A stretch of DNA of 6,771 bases from a bacterium (GCA_024225875.1 JAAEMD010000513.1:1-6771); one strand, 5' to 3'. Counted from the first letter of the stretch, positions 1-5,757 are shown. The notes: a model not told the origin generated them from the sequence alone. A program made the numbers and translations.

Positions 1-61
1 AACGTTGAACTTTTACTGATTGTTTCCACATATTAATAGAATCCCGTTTTTTGCATAATGT

Positions 62-1069
62 TCAGGTGACCTCTATTATTACCATTGTTTGATCATCTGT
101 TATTTCATTTGATTCAGAAAAGTCACTGGTTTTTTGAAATATAATATCCATCAGTTCTTCGATAGGTTTATGGTAATTATTTATTATAGCAGACCTTAGT
201 TTATTGATGCCAAAGATCTTGTTCTGGCAGTTTTTTGTTTCTGTTATACCGTCAGTATAAATAAATAACCTGTCGCCCTGCTCAAGAGTGATTTCTTTTT
301 CTTCATATATTTCATCAGGAAACATACCAAGAAACAGCCCTTCTGCAGCAAGCTCCTGACTGGTATTATCTCGATGGACAAGCAGGGCTGGTGGATGACC
401 TGCTTTGGAATATATAAATTTTCTGGAATGAGGATTTAAGATACCATAAAAGGCGGTTACATGGCTTATATTTGAATGGCCTATGTATCTTTGCAGATTG
501 TTATTAGCAATCCGGAGTGTTCTGGCAGGTGACTGGTTAGCTTTAGCGATTTCACTTATTAATCCTGACGATAAGGCCATCACAAGTGCAGAAGAAACAC
601 CATGTCCGGCAACATCTCCTACTGCTACACCCAGCCAGTGTTCGGTATCCGTATATTCGGTTGTTTCGACAATCCCTTTTTTTACAGGCTCTATATTTTT
701 ATCTATAAAGGTATAAAAATCACCGCCTATGTTTTGTGCTGGTACGCATCTTTTTGCGACTCTTATACCTTCAATTCCTGGTGTTTCTACAGATAAAAGG
801 CCTTCTTGAACATTTTTGGCTATATTAAGTTCTTTTATATAGGATTCTTTTAGAGATTTCTGTTTTTTTTTAATGAATTCAGGGTTAAGTTCGGGACTGT
901 ATGTAGTAAATGAAGTTAATTCTCTGGTGTAATAACTAAAAGCAAATATTATGGCACAGCATAATGTAGGGTATGTCCATACAGGAAATTCCAGGATATA
1001 TAATATTATGTTTATTGTAACTAAAATTATAAAGGCCAGTACTTGTTGTGTTTTATTCATAATAGTCAT
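62..1069 (-). CDS. Membrane-anchored PP2C-type serine phosphatase (SpoIIE/RsbU family)
   Basis: This 335-aa protein is predicted to dephosphorylate a Ser/Thr-phosphorylated partner, in known systems usually an anti-sigma-factor antagonist (STAS protein). Two hydrophobic segments (about residues 9-27 and 30-47) form an N-terminal hairpin anchor with almost no external sensor. A charged helix (about 66-92, ending in NVQEGLL) matches the linker that precedes RsbU-type catalytic domains. The phosphatase domain fills 100-335. Its metal-site motifs are intact: GGDF (Asp117), GDVAGHG (Asp152), AGHPP (223-227), YTDG (Asp273) and DDQT (Asp325/326). The gene lies 34 nt after tRNA-Cys on the same strand. 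There is no clear Shine-Dalgarno. Met1 and Met4 are both possible starts; a TATAAT at 1071-1076 abuts Met1. No kinase or STAS partner is visible in the window, so its target is unknown. The family call is firm; the substrate is inference. Confidence 0.93.
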   Translation of the reverse strand: MTIMNKTQQVLAFIILVTINIILYILEFPVWTYPTLCCAIIFAFSYYTRELTSFTTYSPELNPEFIKKKQKSLKESYIKELNIAKNVQEGLLSVETPGIEGIRVAKRCVPAQNIGGDFYTFIDKNIEPVKKGIVETTEYTDTEHWLGVAVGDVAGHGVSSALVMALSSGLISEIAKANQSPARTLRIANNNLQRYIGHSNISHVTAFYGILNPHSRKFIYSKAGHPPALLVHRDNTSQELAAEGLFLGMFPDEIYEEKEITLEQGDRLFIYTDGITETKNCQNKIFGINKLRSAIINNYHKPIEELMDIIFQKTSDFSESNEITDDQTMVIIEVT

Positions 1070-1103
1070 TATTATAATTGGTTAATGGAGTTATCACTTT
1101 ATA

Positions 1104-1177
<74 letters not shown>

Positions 1178-1199
1178 ATATATTAATTTAAGAACGGCT

Positions 1200-1228
1200 A
1201 TTCTAAATGAATTGCTATTAAATATCAA
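1200..1228 (-). promoter_or_regulatory. Sigma70-type promoter for tRNA-Cys
   Basis: On the minus strand, -35 TTGATA (1223-1228) and -10 TAGAAT (1200-1205) are separated by exactly 17 nt. Each hexamer matches consensus at 5 of 6 positions. Transcription would start around 1193, leaving a leader of about 15 nt before the tRNA 5' end at 1177. The promoter lies wholly in the purB-tRNA gap, so the tRNA need not depend on purB readthrough. No terminator is visible between the tRNA and the phosphatase gene, so the same promoter may drive both. Confidence 0.75.
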
Positions 1229-1245
1229 GGAATTAACTGGAAAAT

Positions 1246-2538
1246 TTAAGAATAAACTCTTTTGTATATCAGATCAATATTATCAGTATACTTATTATAG
1301 TTAAAAAGAGCCTTTAATTCTTTTTTTGATAACAGGGTAGTAATGATAGAATCTTCTTTGATTTTTTTATCAAAAGGTTCTTTAGCTTTAAAAGCTTCAA
1401 GAGAATTCTTCTGTACTATTCTATAGGCCTCTTCACGCAGCATGCCCTTTTCAACCATTTTCAAAAGCAGCTGTTGAGAGAAGAAGGTATTATATGATTT
1501 ATGAATGTTTTCTTTCATTTGATCTTTATTAACAGTTAGACTGGAAAAGACATTAGTCATTAGATAGAACATATAGTTCAGTGCGATAGTAGCATCAGGG
1601 AATATTATTCTTTCTGTTGATGAATGAGAAATATCTCTTTCATGCCAGAGAGCCTGATTTTCCATTGCTGTTAGAGCATATCCACGTATACATCTTGCTA
1701 AACCTGTTACCCTTTCACAGATGACAGGGTTTCTTTTATGCGGCATTGCTGATGATCCTTTTTGTTTTTTGGAAAAAGGCTCAAGTACTTCGTTAAATTC
1801 AGTTTTTTGCAGGGCCCGAATTTCTGTAGATATTTTTTCCATGGTACCTGCTATTATCGCAAGTGTGGTCATAAACTCTGCATGTCTGTCGCGCTGTAGA
1901 GTTTGAGTCGATGCAGGAGATGGTATAAGGTTTAGCTTTTCGCATACTATTTCTTCTATTTTTGGGGATATATGAGCATAGTTTCCTACTGCTCCTGATA
2001 TTTTTCCAACTCTTGAATTTTCAACAGCATTAATTAAACGTGCTTTGTTTCTTTTCATCTCTTCATACCATACGGTTAATTTTAAACCCAGGGTTAATGG
2101 CTCAGCATGAACTCCATGTGTTCTGCCCATCATAAGCGTTAATTTATGTTTTTTTGCCTGTACTTTAAGAGACTCCATAAACTGGTCTATATCTGCAATC
2201 AGTAATTTTCCGGCATCCTGTATTAAAAGACTGAATGCCGTATCTACAACATCAGAAGAAGTTAATCCAAGATGGATAAACCTTGAAGCCGGCCCTGTAT
2301 TTTCAGCAAGATTTGTGAGAAAAGCGATTACATCGTGATGTATTTCAGATTCTATCTGTGAGATACGTTCAACATCAAACTTTGATTTGCTGACGATAGT
2401 ATCATAATCTTTTTGGGTTATGTTTTTTAGTTTGCAGTGTGCAAAGCAGGCTGCGATTTCGACATCAAGCCATTTTTGGAATTTATTTTCAGGTTCCCAT
2501 ACCTGTTTCATTTCAGGACGGCTGTATCTATTTATCAT
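1246..2538 (-). CDS. purB: Adenylosuccinate lyase
   Basis: This enzyme cleaves SAICAR to AICAR plus fumarate and adenylosuccinate to AMP plus fumarate, so it acts twice in de novo purine synthesis. The 430-aa length fits the shorter Bacillus/Thermotoga-type enzymes. Family motifs occur in order: MINRYSRPEM at the N-terminus, EIHHDV (66-70), LGLTSSDVVDT (90-100), GRTHGVHAEP with the catalytic-type His (138-147), QRDRHAEF (215-222), and the fumarase/aspartase superfamily signature GSSAMPHKRNP (261-271) on the flexible catalytic Ser loop. All catalytic motifs look intact. The start was chosen because MINRYSRPEM is the usual N-terminus of the family. No Shine-Dalgarno precedes it; the upstream stretch is AT-rich with a TATTAT seven bases before the ATG. 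No other purine genes are in the window. Confidence 0.97.
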   Translation of the reverse strand: MINRYSRPEMKQVWEPENKFQKWLDVEIAACFAHCKLKNITQKDYDTIVSKSKFDVERISQIESEIHHDVIAFLTNLAENTGPASRFIHLGLTSSDVVDTAFSLLIQDAGKLLIADIDQFMESLKVQAKKHKLTLMMGRTHGVHAEPLTLGLKLTVWYEEMKRNKARLINAVENSRVGKISGAVGNYAHISPKIEEIVCEKLNLIPSPASTQTLQRDRHAEFMTTLAIIAGTMEKISTEIRALQKTEFNEVLEPFSKKQKGSSAMPHKRNPVICERVTGLARCIRGYALTAMENQALWHERDISHSSTERIIFPDATIALNYMFYLMTNVFSSLTVNKDQMKENIHKSYNTFFSQQLLLKMVEKGMLREEAYRIVQKNSLEAFKAKEPFDKKIKEDSIITTLLSKKELKALFNYNKYTDNIDLIYKRVYS

Positions 2539-2600
2539 AAGAACTATAATATATCATATCTATAATTAAATGAGAACCTGGCCATGGGTGTATTTTAACT

Positions 2601-2627
2601 TCCCTGGTATCCCTGATTTCCCAGGGA
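2601..2627. repeat. Inverted repeat (7-bp hairpin)
   Basis: TCCCTGG (2601-2607) and CCAGGGA (2621-2627) are perfect reverse complements around a 13-nt loop. There is no T-run on either strand, so it is not a canonical intrinsic terminator. It lies about 60 bp upstream of purB and could sit in its leader or be an operator or hairpin. Function unknown. Confidence 0.5.
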
Positions 2628-2679
2628 CGCAGCGTTACTTTCCTGGAAGGCAATATCTTCAAAACCCTGTTTGATTTTT

Positions 2680-2714
2680 ATAAACACTATTGTGGGCCAG
2701 TTTGTAGTGTTTAT
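2680..2714. repeat. 10-bp perfect inverted repeat overlapping the first AACACTATTGTG element
   Basis: ATAAACACTA (2680-2689) and TAGTGTTTAT (2705-2714) are perfect reverse complements around a 15-nt loop containing TGTGGGCCAG. The left arm overlaps the start of the first AACACTATTGTG copy. The other copies lack a matching right arm, so the hairpin is specific to copy 1. It could be a regulator-binding dyad or the remnant of a small mobile repeat. Confidence 0.6.
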
Positions 2715-2771
2715 TTGCCAGAAGCAGAAAAGTGCTGATTTTTTTAGTTCTAAGTTCTATGTTTAAAGATG

Positions 2772-2800
2772 TTGACCAGCTTCGAACTTCGAACTAAATA
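2772..2800 (+). promoter_or_regulatory. Possible amidase promoter (weak)
   Basis: TTGACC (2772-2777) and TAAATA (2795-2800) are 17 nt apart. The -35 matches consensus at 5 of 6 positions and the -10 at only 3 of 6. A second weak candidate is TTGAAT (2866-2871) with TATTGT (2888-2893) at 16 nt, whose -10 falls inside the third AACACTATTGTG copy. Neither is convincing alone. Confidence 0.25.
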
Positions 2801-2834
2801 ACTTAGAACTTCGAACTAAATAACTTCGAACTAA
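2784..2834. repeat. 22-bp-period tandem repeat with TTCGAA cores
   Basis: A 21-base unit beginning GAACTTCGAACTAAATAACT occurs at 2784-2804 and 2806-2826. A third partial copy (ACTTCGAACTAA) ends at 2834. The palindrome TTCGAA recurs within the array and just before it (2781-2786). An upstream stretch around 2743-2760 (TAGTTCTAAGTTCTA) resembles the reverse complement of the ACTTAGAACTT portion, giving an imperfect inverted arrangement. It is non-coding and lies in the purB-amidase spacer. Confidence 0.75.
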
Positions 2835-2896
2835 TTTATCAACACTATTGTGGGCCAGTTTATGTTTGAATTGGCAAATAGCAACACTATTGTGCT

Positions 2897-2900
2897 AGGA
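2897..2900 (+). promoter_or_regulatory. Ribosome binding site of the amidase
   Basis: AGGA lies 8 nt before the ATG at 2909. No comparable element precedes the in-frame second ATG at 2918. This supports starting the amidase at the first Met. Confidence 0.6.
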
Positions 2901-2908
2901 TTAAAATT

Positions 2909-3703
2909 ATGGATCAAATGAAGGTTGCTCTAATTCAAATGAATAGTAATTATGATAAAGCCGGGAATCTGGCCAGGGCTTTATCCATGTGTGCAGAAGC
3001 AGCTGCTGAGGGTTCCGAATTTGTTCTACTGCCAGAGATGTTTTTAATAAGAGGCGATAATCTTGATCTCGATGAAAAGAGAGAGCCAGTGCCAGGACCA
3101 TCCTTAAAAAAAATTATGGAACTTGCAAAAGAGAAAGAAATATGGATTTTAGCTGGTAGTATTTGTGAGAAAATTGAAGGAGATACAAAAGTTTATAATA
3201 CTTCTGCACTTATAGATGATAAAGGGGAAATAGTTGCTGCCTATAGAAAAATACATATGTTTGATGTTGATATTAATGGTACTAAAATACAAGAGTCAGA
3301 TTATTATGCAGCAGGTAAATCTTCTGTTCTGGTTAAAGTTAAAGGTGTTGAAACAGGGCTGGCGATCTGCTTTGATTTGAGGTTTCCGGAATTATTTGAA
3401 GATTATAGAAAACATGGGGCAAAGATATTATGCCTGCCAGCTGCTTTTACCAGTTTTACTGGCAGGATGCACTGGGAAGTTTTATTAAGGGCCAGAGCTA
3501 TTGAAAATCAATGCTTTGTTTTAGCGCCTAACCAGACAGGGACTGGACAAAAGCAGGTAGCAACGTATGGAAACAGTATGGCAGTTGACCCATGGGGTAA
3601 GGTTATAGCCAGGGCTTCAGAATTTGAAGAAGAGATAGTATACGCAGAACTTGATTTTAAAGTTCTGGATAATGTAAGGAAAAGGATTCCTGTTAAACAC
3701 TAG
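2909..3703 (+). CDS. Carbon-nitrogen hydrolase, Nit1/Nit2-like amidase
   Basis: This 264-aa nitrilase-superfamily enzyme probably hydrolyses an amide of a small carboxylic acid. The Glu-Lys-Cys triad is complete: Glu43 in LLPEMF, Lys114 in YRKIHMFD, and Cys154 in AICFDLRFPEL. The FDVDI...QES stretch (118-130) resembles Nit2/omega-amidase. HWEVLLRARAIENQC (188-202) and the GNSMAVDPWG stretch (221-230) are closest to Nit1, the deaminated-glutathione amidase. A metabolite-repair role is likely but the exact substrate is open. The protein stops at RKRIPVKH, whereas relatives usually continue as an HRRxDLY-type tail. The shortened end coincides with the 11-bp convergent overlap with nnrE, and the frame after the stop does not encode the missing tail. 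The start is supported by AGGA 8 nt upstream, with an in-frame TAG at 2879-2881. Confidence 0.9.
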   Translation: MDQMKVALIQMNSNYDKAGNLARALSMCAEAAAEGSEFVLLPEMFLIRGDNLDLDEKREPVPGPSLKKIMELAKEKEIWILAGSICEKIEGDTKVYNTSALIDDKGEIVAAYRKIHMFDVDINGTKIQESDYYAAGKSSVLVKVKGVETGLAICFDLRFPELFEDYRKHGAKILCLPAAFTSFTGRMHWEVLLRARAIENQCFVLAPNQTGTGQKQVATYGNSMAVDPWGKVIARASEFEEEIVYAELDFKVLDNVRKRIPVKH

Positions 3704-4445
3704 ATACTTCGACTATCGATGAGCCGGAAAAAATACTGCCTGTCCGGATATTAATTTTTTCATATAAAGTATATGGAACACCGATATCGCCCAGATAAAT
3801 AGTTCCCAGCTGTGACTGAGCGGACTTTGTTTTAAAACCGGTTTTCAGCATGGCAAGAGAAAGGGTTGCGACAGCTTTGATACAGGGATCATAAACCTCT
3901 CCGGTAGTAGTATTAAGACCAGAAGGTGTATCTAATGATAGTACAGGCCTGTTACTTTTATTTGTGATTTTTATATACTCGGAAATAGTTGATGCCGGAG
4001 CTCCTTTAATGCCGAATCCAAGCAGACAGTCAAGTATTAAATCCGTTTCTATAAAAAGTTCTTTTATATCTTTTCTGCTGTTAATATCGAATATATTAAC
4101 AGGCATTGTCCTTATAATATTTAGTTGCTCTAAGGGCATTGAGGTTAGCTGTGATGCTGGAGCGGATAGCAGAACAGTTACATCCAGACCCCAGTTTGAC
4201 AGGTGCCTGGCAGTTACGAATCCATCGCCTCCATTATGACCTTTGCCAGCCAGGATCAGGATTCTGCTGTTTTTATTTGTAAGGATATTGCGGATATAAT
4301 ATCTTGTAAGTTCTGCAAACCTTAACCCGGCACACTCCATCATTCTGGTCACTGATATTTGATAATGATCGACCATTATTTGATCTGTTTTTCTGAGCTG
4401 TTCAGTTGTTAATAGTGGTAAACTGTTAAAAAATATTTTTTCCAT
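3693..4445 (-). CDS. nnrE: NAD(P)H-hydrate epimerase (YjeF N-terminal domain), stand-alone
   Basis: This cytosolic repair enzyme interconverts the R and S forms of hydrated NAD(P)H so that the S-specific dehydratase (NnrD) can restore NAD(P)H. The 250-aa protein has only the epimerase domain. Visible motifs are MECAGLRFAEL (36-46), the nucleotide-loop signature GKGHNGGDG (67-75), DLILDCLLGFG with conserved Asp139 (135-145), LDTPSGLN (171-178), and ATLSLAMLKTGF followed by LGDIGVP (193-223). Many bacteria fuse this domain to NnrD; here no kinase-fold dehydratase follows, so NnrD must be encoded elsewhere if present. There is no Shine-Dalgarno; TACTAT sits five bases before the ATG. The 3' end overlaps the amidase 3' end by 11 bp in convergent orientation. 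Confidence 0.93.
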   Translation of the reverse strand: MEKIFFNSLPLLTTEQLRKTDQIMVDHYQISVTRMMECAGLRFAELTRYYIRNILTNKNSRILILAGKGHNGGDGFVTARHLSNWGLDVTVLLSAPASQLTSMPLEQLNIIRTMPVNIFDINSRKDIKELFIETDLILDCLLGFGIKGAPASTISEYIKITNKSNRPVLSLDTPSGLNTTTGEVYDPCIKAVATLSLAMLKTGFKTKSAQSQLGTIYLGDIGVPYTLYEKINIRTGSIFSGSSIVEVSSV

Positions 4446-4552
4446 ATCGTATAGTACTTTATATTAAATTATTGTTTTTTGGAAATTATCTTTGCTGTTT
4501 CTGACTGGTTAAGCATTCTTTTTTTAATTCTGATCCGGGATTGTTCTGTTTT

Positions 4553-4600
4553 CAGGTTGTGTCTGATGAATTTAATCCATAAACACAACCTGTTTTTTTT
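4553..4600 (+). terminator. Intrinsic terminator, plus strand
   Basis: CAGGTTGTGT (4553-4562) pairs perfectly with ACACAACCTG (4583-4592) around a 20-nt loop and is followed by eight T residues (4593-4600). On the minus strand the hairpin is followed by A residues, so it acts only for plus-strand transcripts. The nearest plus-strand gene is the amidase, whose stop is about 850 bp upstream with nnrE in between antisense. Alternatively it ends an unannotated short plus-strand RNA starting near the nnrE start. The rest of the 4446-4719 spacer shows no gene. Confidence 0.75.
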
Positions 4601-4670
4601 AACTTACCTTACATTATCAATTCTACTGTTTTTTGACGTATGACTTTCTTTTTCTTTTATATCTTCTGAC

Positions 4671-4703
4671 CGGGCATCTTTTTTCAGGTTTTAATTATGC
4701 CCG
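4671..4703. repeat. Inverted repeat downstream of the Asn-rich gene
   Basis: CGGGCAT (4671-4677) and ATGCCCG (4697-4703) form a perfect 7-bp stem with a 19-nt loop, 16 bp beyond the stop of the minus-strand Asn-rich gene. Neither strand has a proper T-run after the stem; the plus strand has only TTTAT. It may be a weak or factor-dependent terminator or an mRNA 3'-end-protecting hairpin. Confidence 0.4.
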
Positions 4704-4719
4704 TTTATCCAGACTTAAT

Positions 4720-5745
4720 TTATTTATAGCTTTGAACCTCCTTCAATGTACTCTTACTTTTTTTCTTCTTCTCTGCTAAAGAATCTTCTAACTTTTTTAC
4801 TTGATTCTCTAATTCAGTTATTTTAAGTGAAATACTCTGACTGTTTTGGGTGAGATTATTTTTAGTTGTTTCAAACTGATTTTTTGCTAAATTTTTATTG
4901 TTCCGGTAGTGCCGGGTATCGCTCAAATGTTGTTGTTCTTCTATAATCTTATCCCTGAAATAATTATCTTCATTACTATTTGTGTTAGCTGCATTATTAT
5001 TTGTGTTAGCTGCATTATTATTTGTGTTAGCTGCATTATCATTTGCTGATACAATACTGTTTTGCATATCGTTTAAAGAGAATATGTACTGGTCTTGAAG
5101 TGATATTAATAGTTGAGATGTGCTTTCTATTTTTACTATCACGTTTATAAGATCATGATATCGCTTTGTATTTTTTTCGTCCATAGCTTTATAATTTTTA
5201 AGAGTGATTATATTATTTTTAACTTGATCAATGTTTTGTTTTGTTATATTTATTATTTCTTTTAGTAAACCCAAATTTTCTTGCGCTACTTTTTTTCGTT
5301 TATCAACTGGAATGTGATTATTTATAATATGTGGAGTTTGCTTGTGAGGGGTTTGGCTGGGTGGTATGTCATTAATACCATGACTCGGGACACGCACAGG
5401 ATTACTAAGTGCTGGCGGACTCACAGGATTACGAAGTGCTGGCGGCAGGCTGTTGTTATTATTACTGTTTCTATTATTATTACTGTTTCTATCCTGGTTA
5501 TTCCTGTGCGGATTTGTGTTATACCTGTGCGGATTCGGATTTGGACTATACCTGTGCGGATTTGTGTTATACCTGTGCGGATTTGTGTTATTCCTGTTTG
5601 AACTGGACGTTGCCAGTCGCTGCCTTTTGCTGGGGTTGGTGTTATTAGTATTGTTATTAGTATTGTTATTGTTATTGTTATTGTTATTCGATCGCGGGAG
5701 TGGTCTTTTCTTATTTTGAGTTGGTGTACTTGATATATTGTTCAT
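4720..5745 (-). CDS. Asn-rich low-complexity protein with C-terminal coiled coils, unknown function
   Basis: I do not recognise a family for this 341-aa protein. Residues 1-150 look disordered and rich in Asn, Pro, Arg and His: a poly-Asn tract (20-37), an NTNPHRY-type repeat (53-82), an RNSNNN repeat (about 86-98) and a PPALxNPV repeat (101-118). Basic clusters occur at KKRPLPR (12-18), SKRQR (39-43) and DKRKK (148-152). Residues about 150-233 are predicted helical/coiled coil. A second Asn tract (NAANTNN three times, 237-257) is a linker. Residues about 261-335 form a second coiled coil ending in a Lys-rich stretch. No signal peptide or membrane segment is seen. Translation is well supported by an AGGAG six nt before the ATG and a strong upstream promoter. 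Such Asn repeats are more typical of protists than bacteria. Coding in-frame repeat units argue it is expressed and tolerates length change. Confidence 0.85.
   Translation of the reverse strand: MNNISSTPTQNKKRPLPRSNNNNNNNNNTNNNTNNTNPSKRQRLATSSSNRNNTNPHRYNTNPHRYSPNPNPHRYNTNPHRNNQDRNSNNNRNSNNNNSLPPALRNPVSPPALSNPVRVPSHGINDIPPSQTPHKQTPHIINNHIPVDKRKKVAQENLGLLKEIINITKQNIDQVKNNIITLKNYKAMDEKNTKRYHDLINVIVKIESTSQLLISLQDQYIFSLNDMQNSIVSANDNAANTNNNAANTNNNAANTNSNEDNYFRDKIIEEQQHLSDTRHYRNNKNLAKNQFETTKNNLTQNSQSISLKITELENQVKKLEDSLAEKKKKSKSTLKEVQSYK
4975..5037 (-). repeat. 21-bp tandem repeat, three copies (NAANTNN)
   Basis: Three head-to-tail 21-bp units are near-identical at the DNA level and encode NAANTNN, NAANTNN and NAANTNS at residues 237-257 of the Asn-rich protein. 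Differences are limited to the array edges. The near-identity indicates recent duplication by slippage, giving a flexible linker between two coiled-coil regions. Confidence 0.9.
5395..5445 (-). repeat. 27-bp-period tandem repeat, two copies (PPALxNPV)
   Basis: A 24-base unit occurs at 5395-5418 and 5422-5445 with one mismatch. It encodes the PPALRNPVS / PPALSNPV repeat at about residues 101-118. The period is a multiple of three, so the frame is kept. Confidence 0.85.
5456..5490 (-). repeat. 18-bp-period tandem repeat, two copies (RNSNNN)
   Basis: A 17-base identical unit (5456-5472 and 5474-5490) at an 18-bp period encodes two RNSNNN units at about residues 86-98 of the Asn-rich protein. 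Confidence 0.85.
5500..5589 (-). repeat. 21-bp tandem repeat, four degenerate copies (NTNPHRY)
   Basis: Four units built on TNPHRY/PNPHRY cover residues 53-82. Units 1, 2 and 4 are NTNPHRY-like; unit 3 is expanded to SPNPNPHRY. The DNA units share CCTGTGCGGAT on the plus strand. His and Arg in each unit make this segment basic. Confidence 0.9.
5635..5688 (-). repeat. Poly-Asn microsatellite
   Basis: Mixed AAC/AAT codons give nine consecutive Asn residues and then Asn-Thr interruptions (residues 20-37). On the plus strand this reads as repeated TTATTG hexamers. Codon alternation gives a 6-bp microsatellite prone to in-frame slippage. Confidence 0.85.
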
Positions 5746-5750
5746 CTTTA

Positions 5751-5757
5751 TCTCCTG
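5751..5757 (-). promoter_or_regulatory. Strong ribosome binding site of the Asn-rich gene
   Basis: CAGGAGA on the minus strand contains AGGAG placed 6 nt before the ATG at 5745. It fixes this start and contrasts with the absence of such sites before purB, nnrE and the phosphatase gene. Confidence 0.85.

Larger units (their letters stand above)
2683..2894. repeat. Three direct copies of an AACACTATTGTG repeat upstream of the amidase
   Basis: Copies 1 (2683-2703) and 2 (2841-2861) share 21 identical bases that begin AACACTATTGTGGGCC. Copy 3 (2883-2894) keeps the first 12 bases and ends just before the amidase ribosome binding site. Similarity continues past the identical core: both longer copies are followed by GTTT and then a TTTGCC- or TTGGCAAAT-like stretch. 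The underlying unit is therefore about 42 bp, and copies 2 and 3 are head-to-tail at a 42-bp period. The position suggests an operator array or a decayed tandem repeat; the sequence does not say which. Confidence 0.7.
2539..2908. other. Divergent intergenic region, repeat-rich, no supported gene
   Basis: These 370 bases separate the divergent starts of purB (minus) and the amidase (plus), so both promoters should lie here. I see no credible gene. Contents are a GC-richer hairpin at 2601-2627, a 10-bp inverted repeat at 2680-2714, three AACACTATTGTG elements between 2683 and 2894, and a TTCGAA-containing tandem repeat at 2784-2834. A 19-codon plus-strand ORF (2862-2921) overlaps the amidase start out of frame. 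Its TGA overlaps the amidase's second ATG (2918) as ATGA, but nothing else supports it as a leader peptide. No known riboswitch class was recognised. Confidence 0.6.

Noticed and set aside
1..31. Possible start of a downstream minus-strand gene (ATG at 29-31, reading MWKQSVKVQR to the window edge)
   Set aside because: Only ten codons are visible, with a weak GGGA about 13 nt upstream; a gene cannot be distinguished from chance.
483..796. Plus-strand ORFs of 77 and 64 aa inside the phosphatase gene
   Set aside because: Antisense to an intact, motif-complete phosphatase; no ribosome site or recognisable protein.
1721..1906. 61-aa plus-strand ORF inside purB
   Set aside because: Antisense shadow over the conserved purB signature region.
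2601..2640. ykkC-type or purine riboswitch suggested by the GGGACG and hairpin upstream of purB
   Set aside because: The GGGACG is on the plus strand, opposite to purB, and the rest of the conserved riboswitch core is missing.
2784..2834. CRISPR-like array
   Set aside because: The 22-bp-period units are directly abutting with no unique spacers, and no cas genes are present.
2907..3101. 64-aa minus-strand ORF over the amidase start
   Set aside because: Antisense shadow of a conserved gene with no independent support.
3964..4239. 91-aa plus-strand ORF inside nnrE
   Set aside because: Antisense to the conserved epimerase motifs; Ser-rich composition typical of shadow translation.
5281..5719. 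Three plus-strand ORFs (106, 79 and 88 aa) across the Asn-rich repeats, with Leu-rich or Cys/Tyr-rich repeats
   Set aside because: They arise from reading the AAT/AAC repeat DNA on the opposite strand. The minus frame has the ribosome site, promoter and full length.
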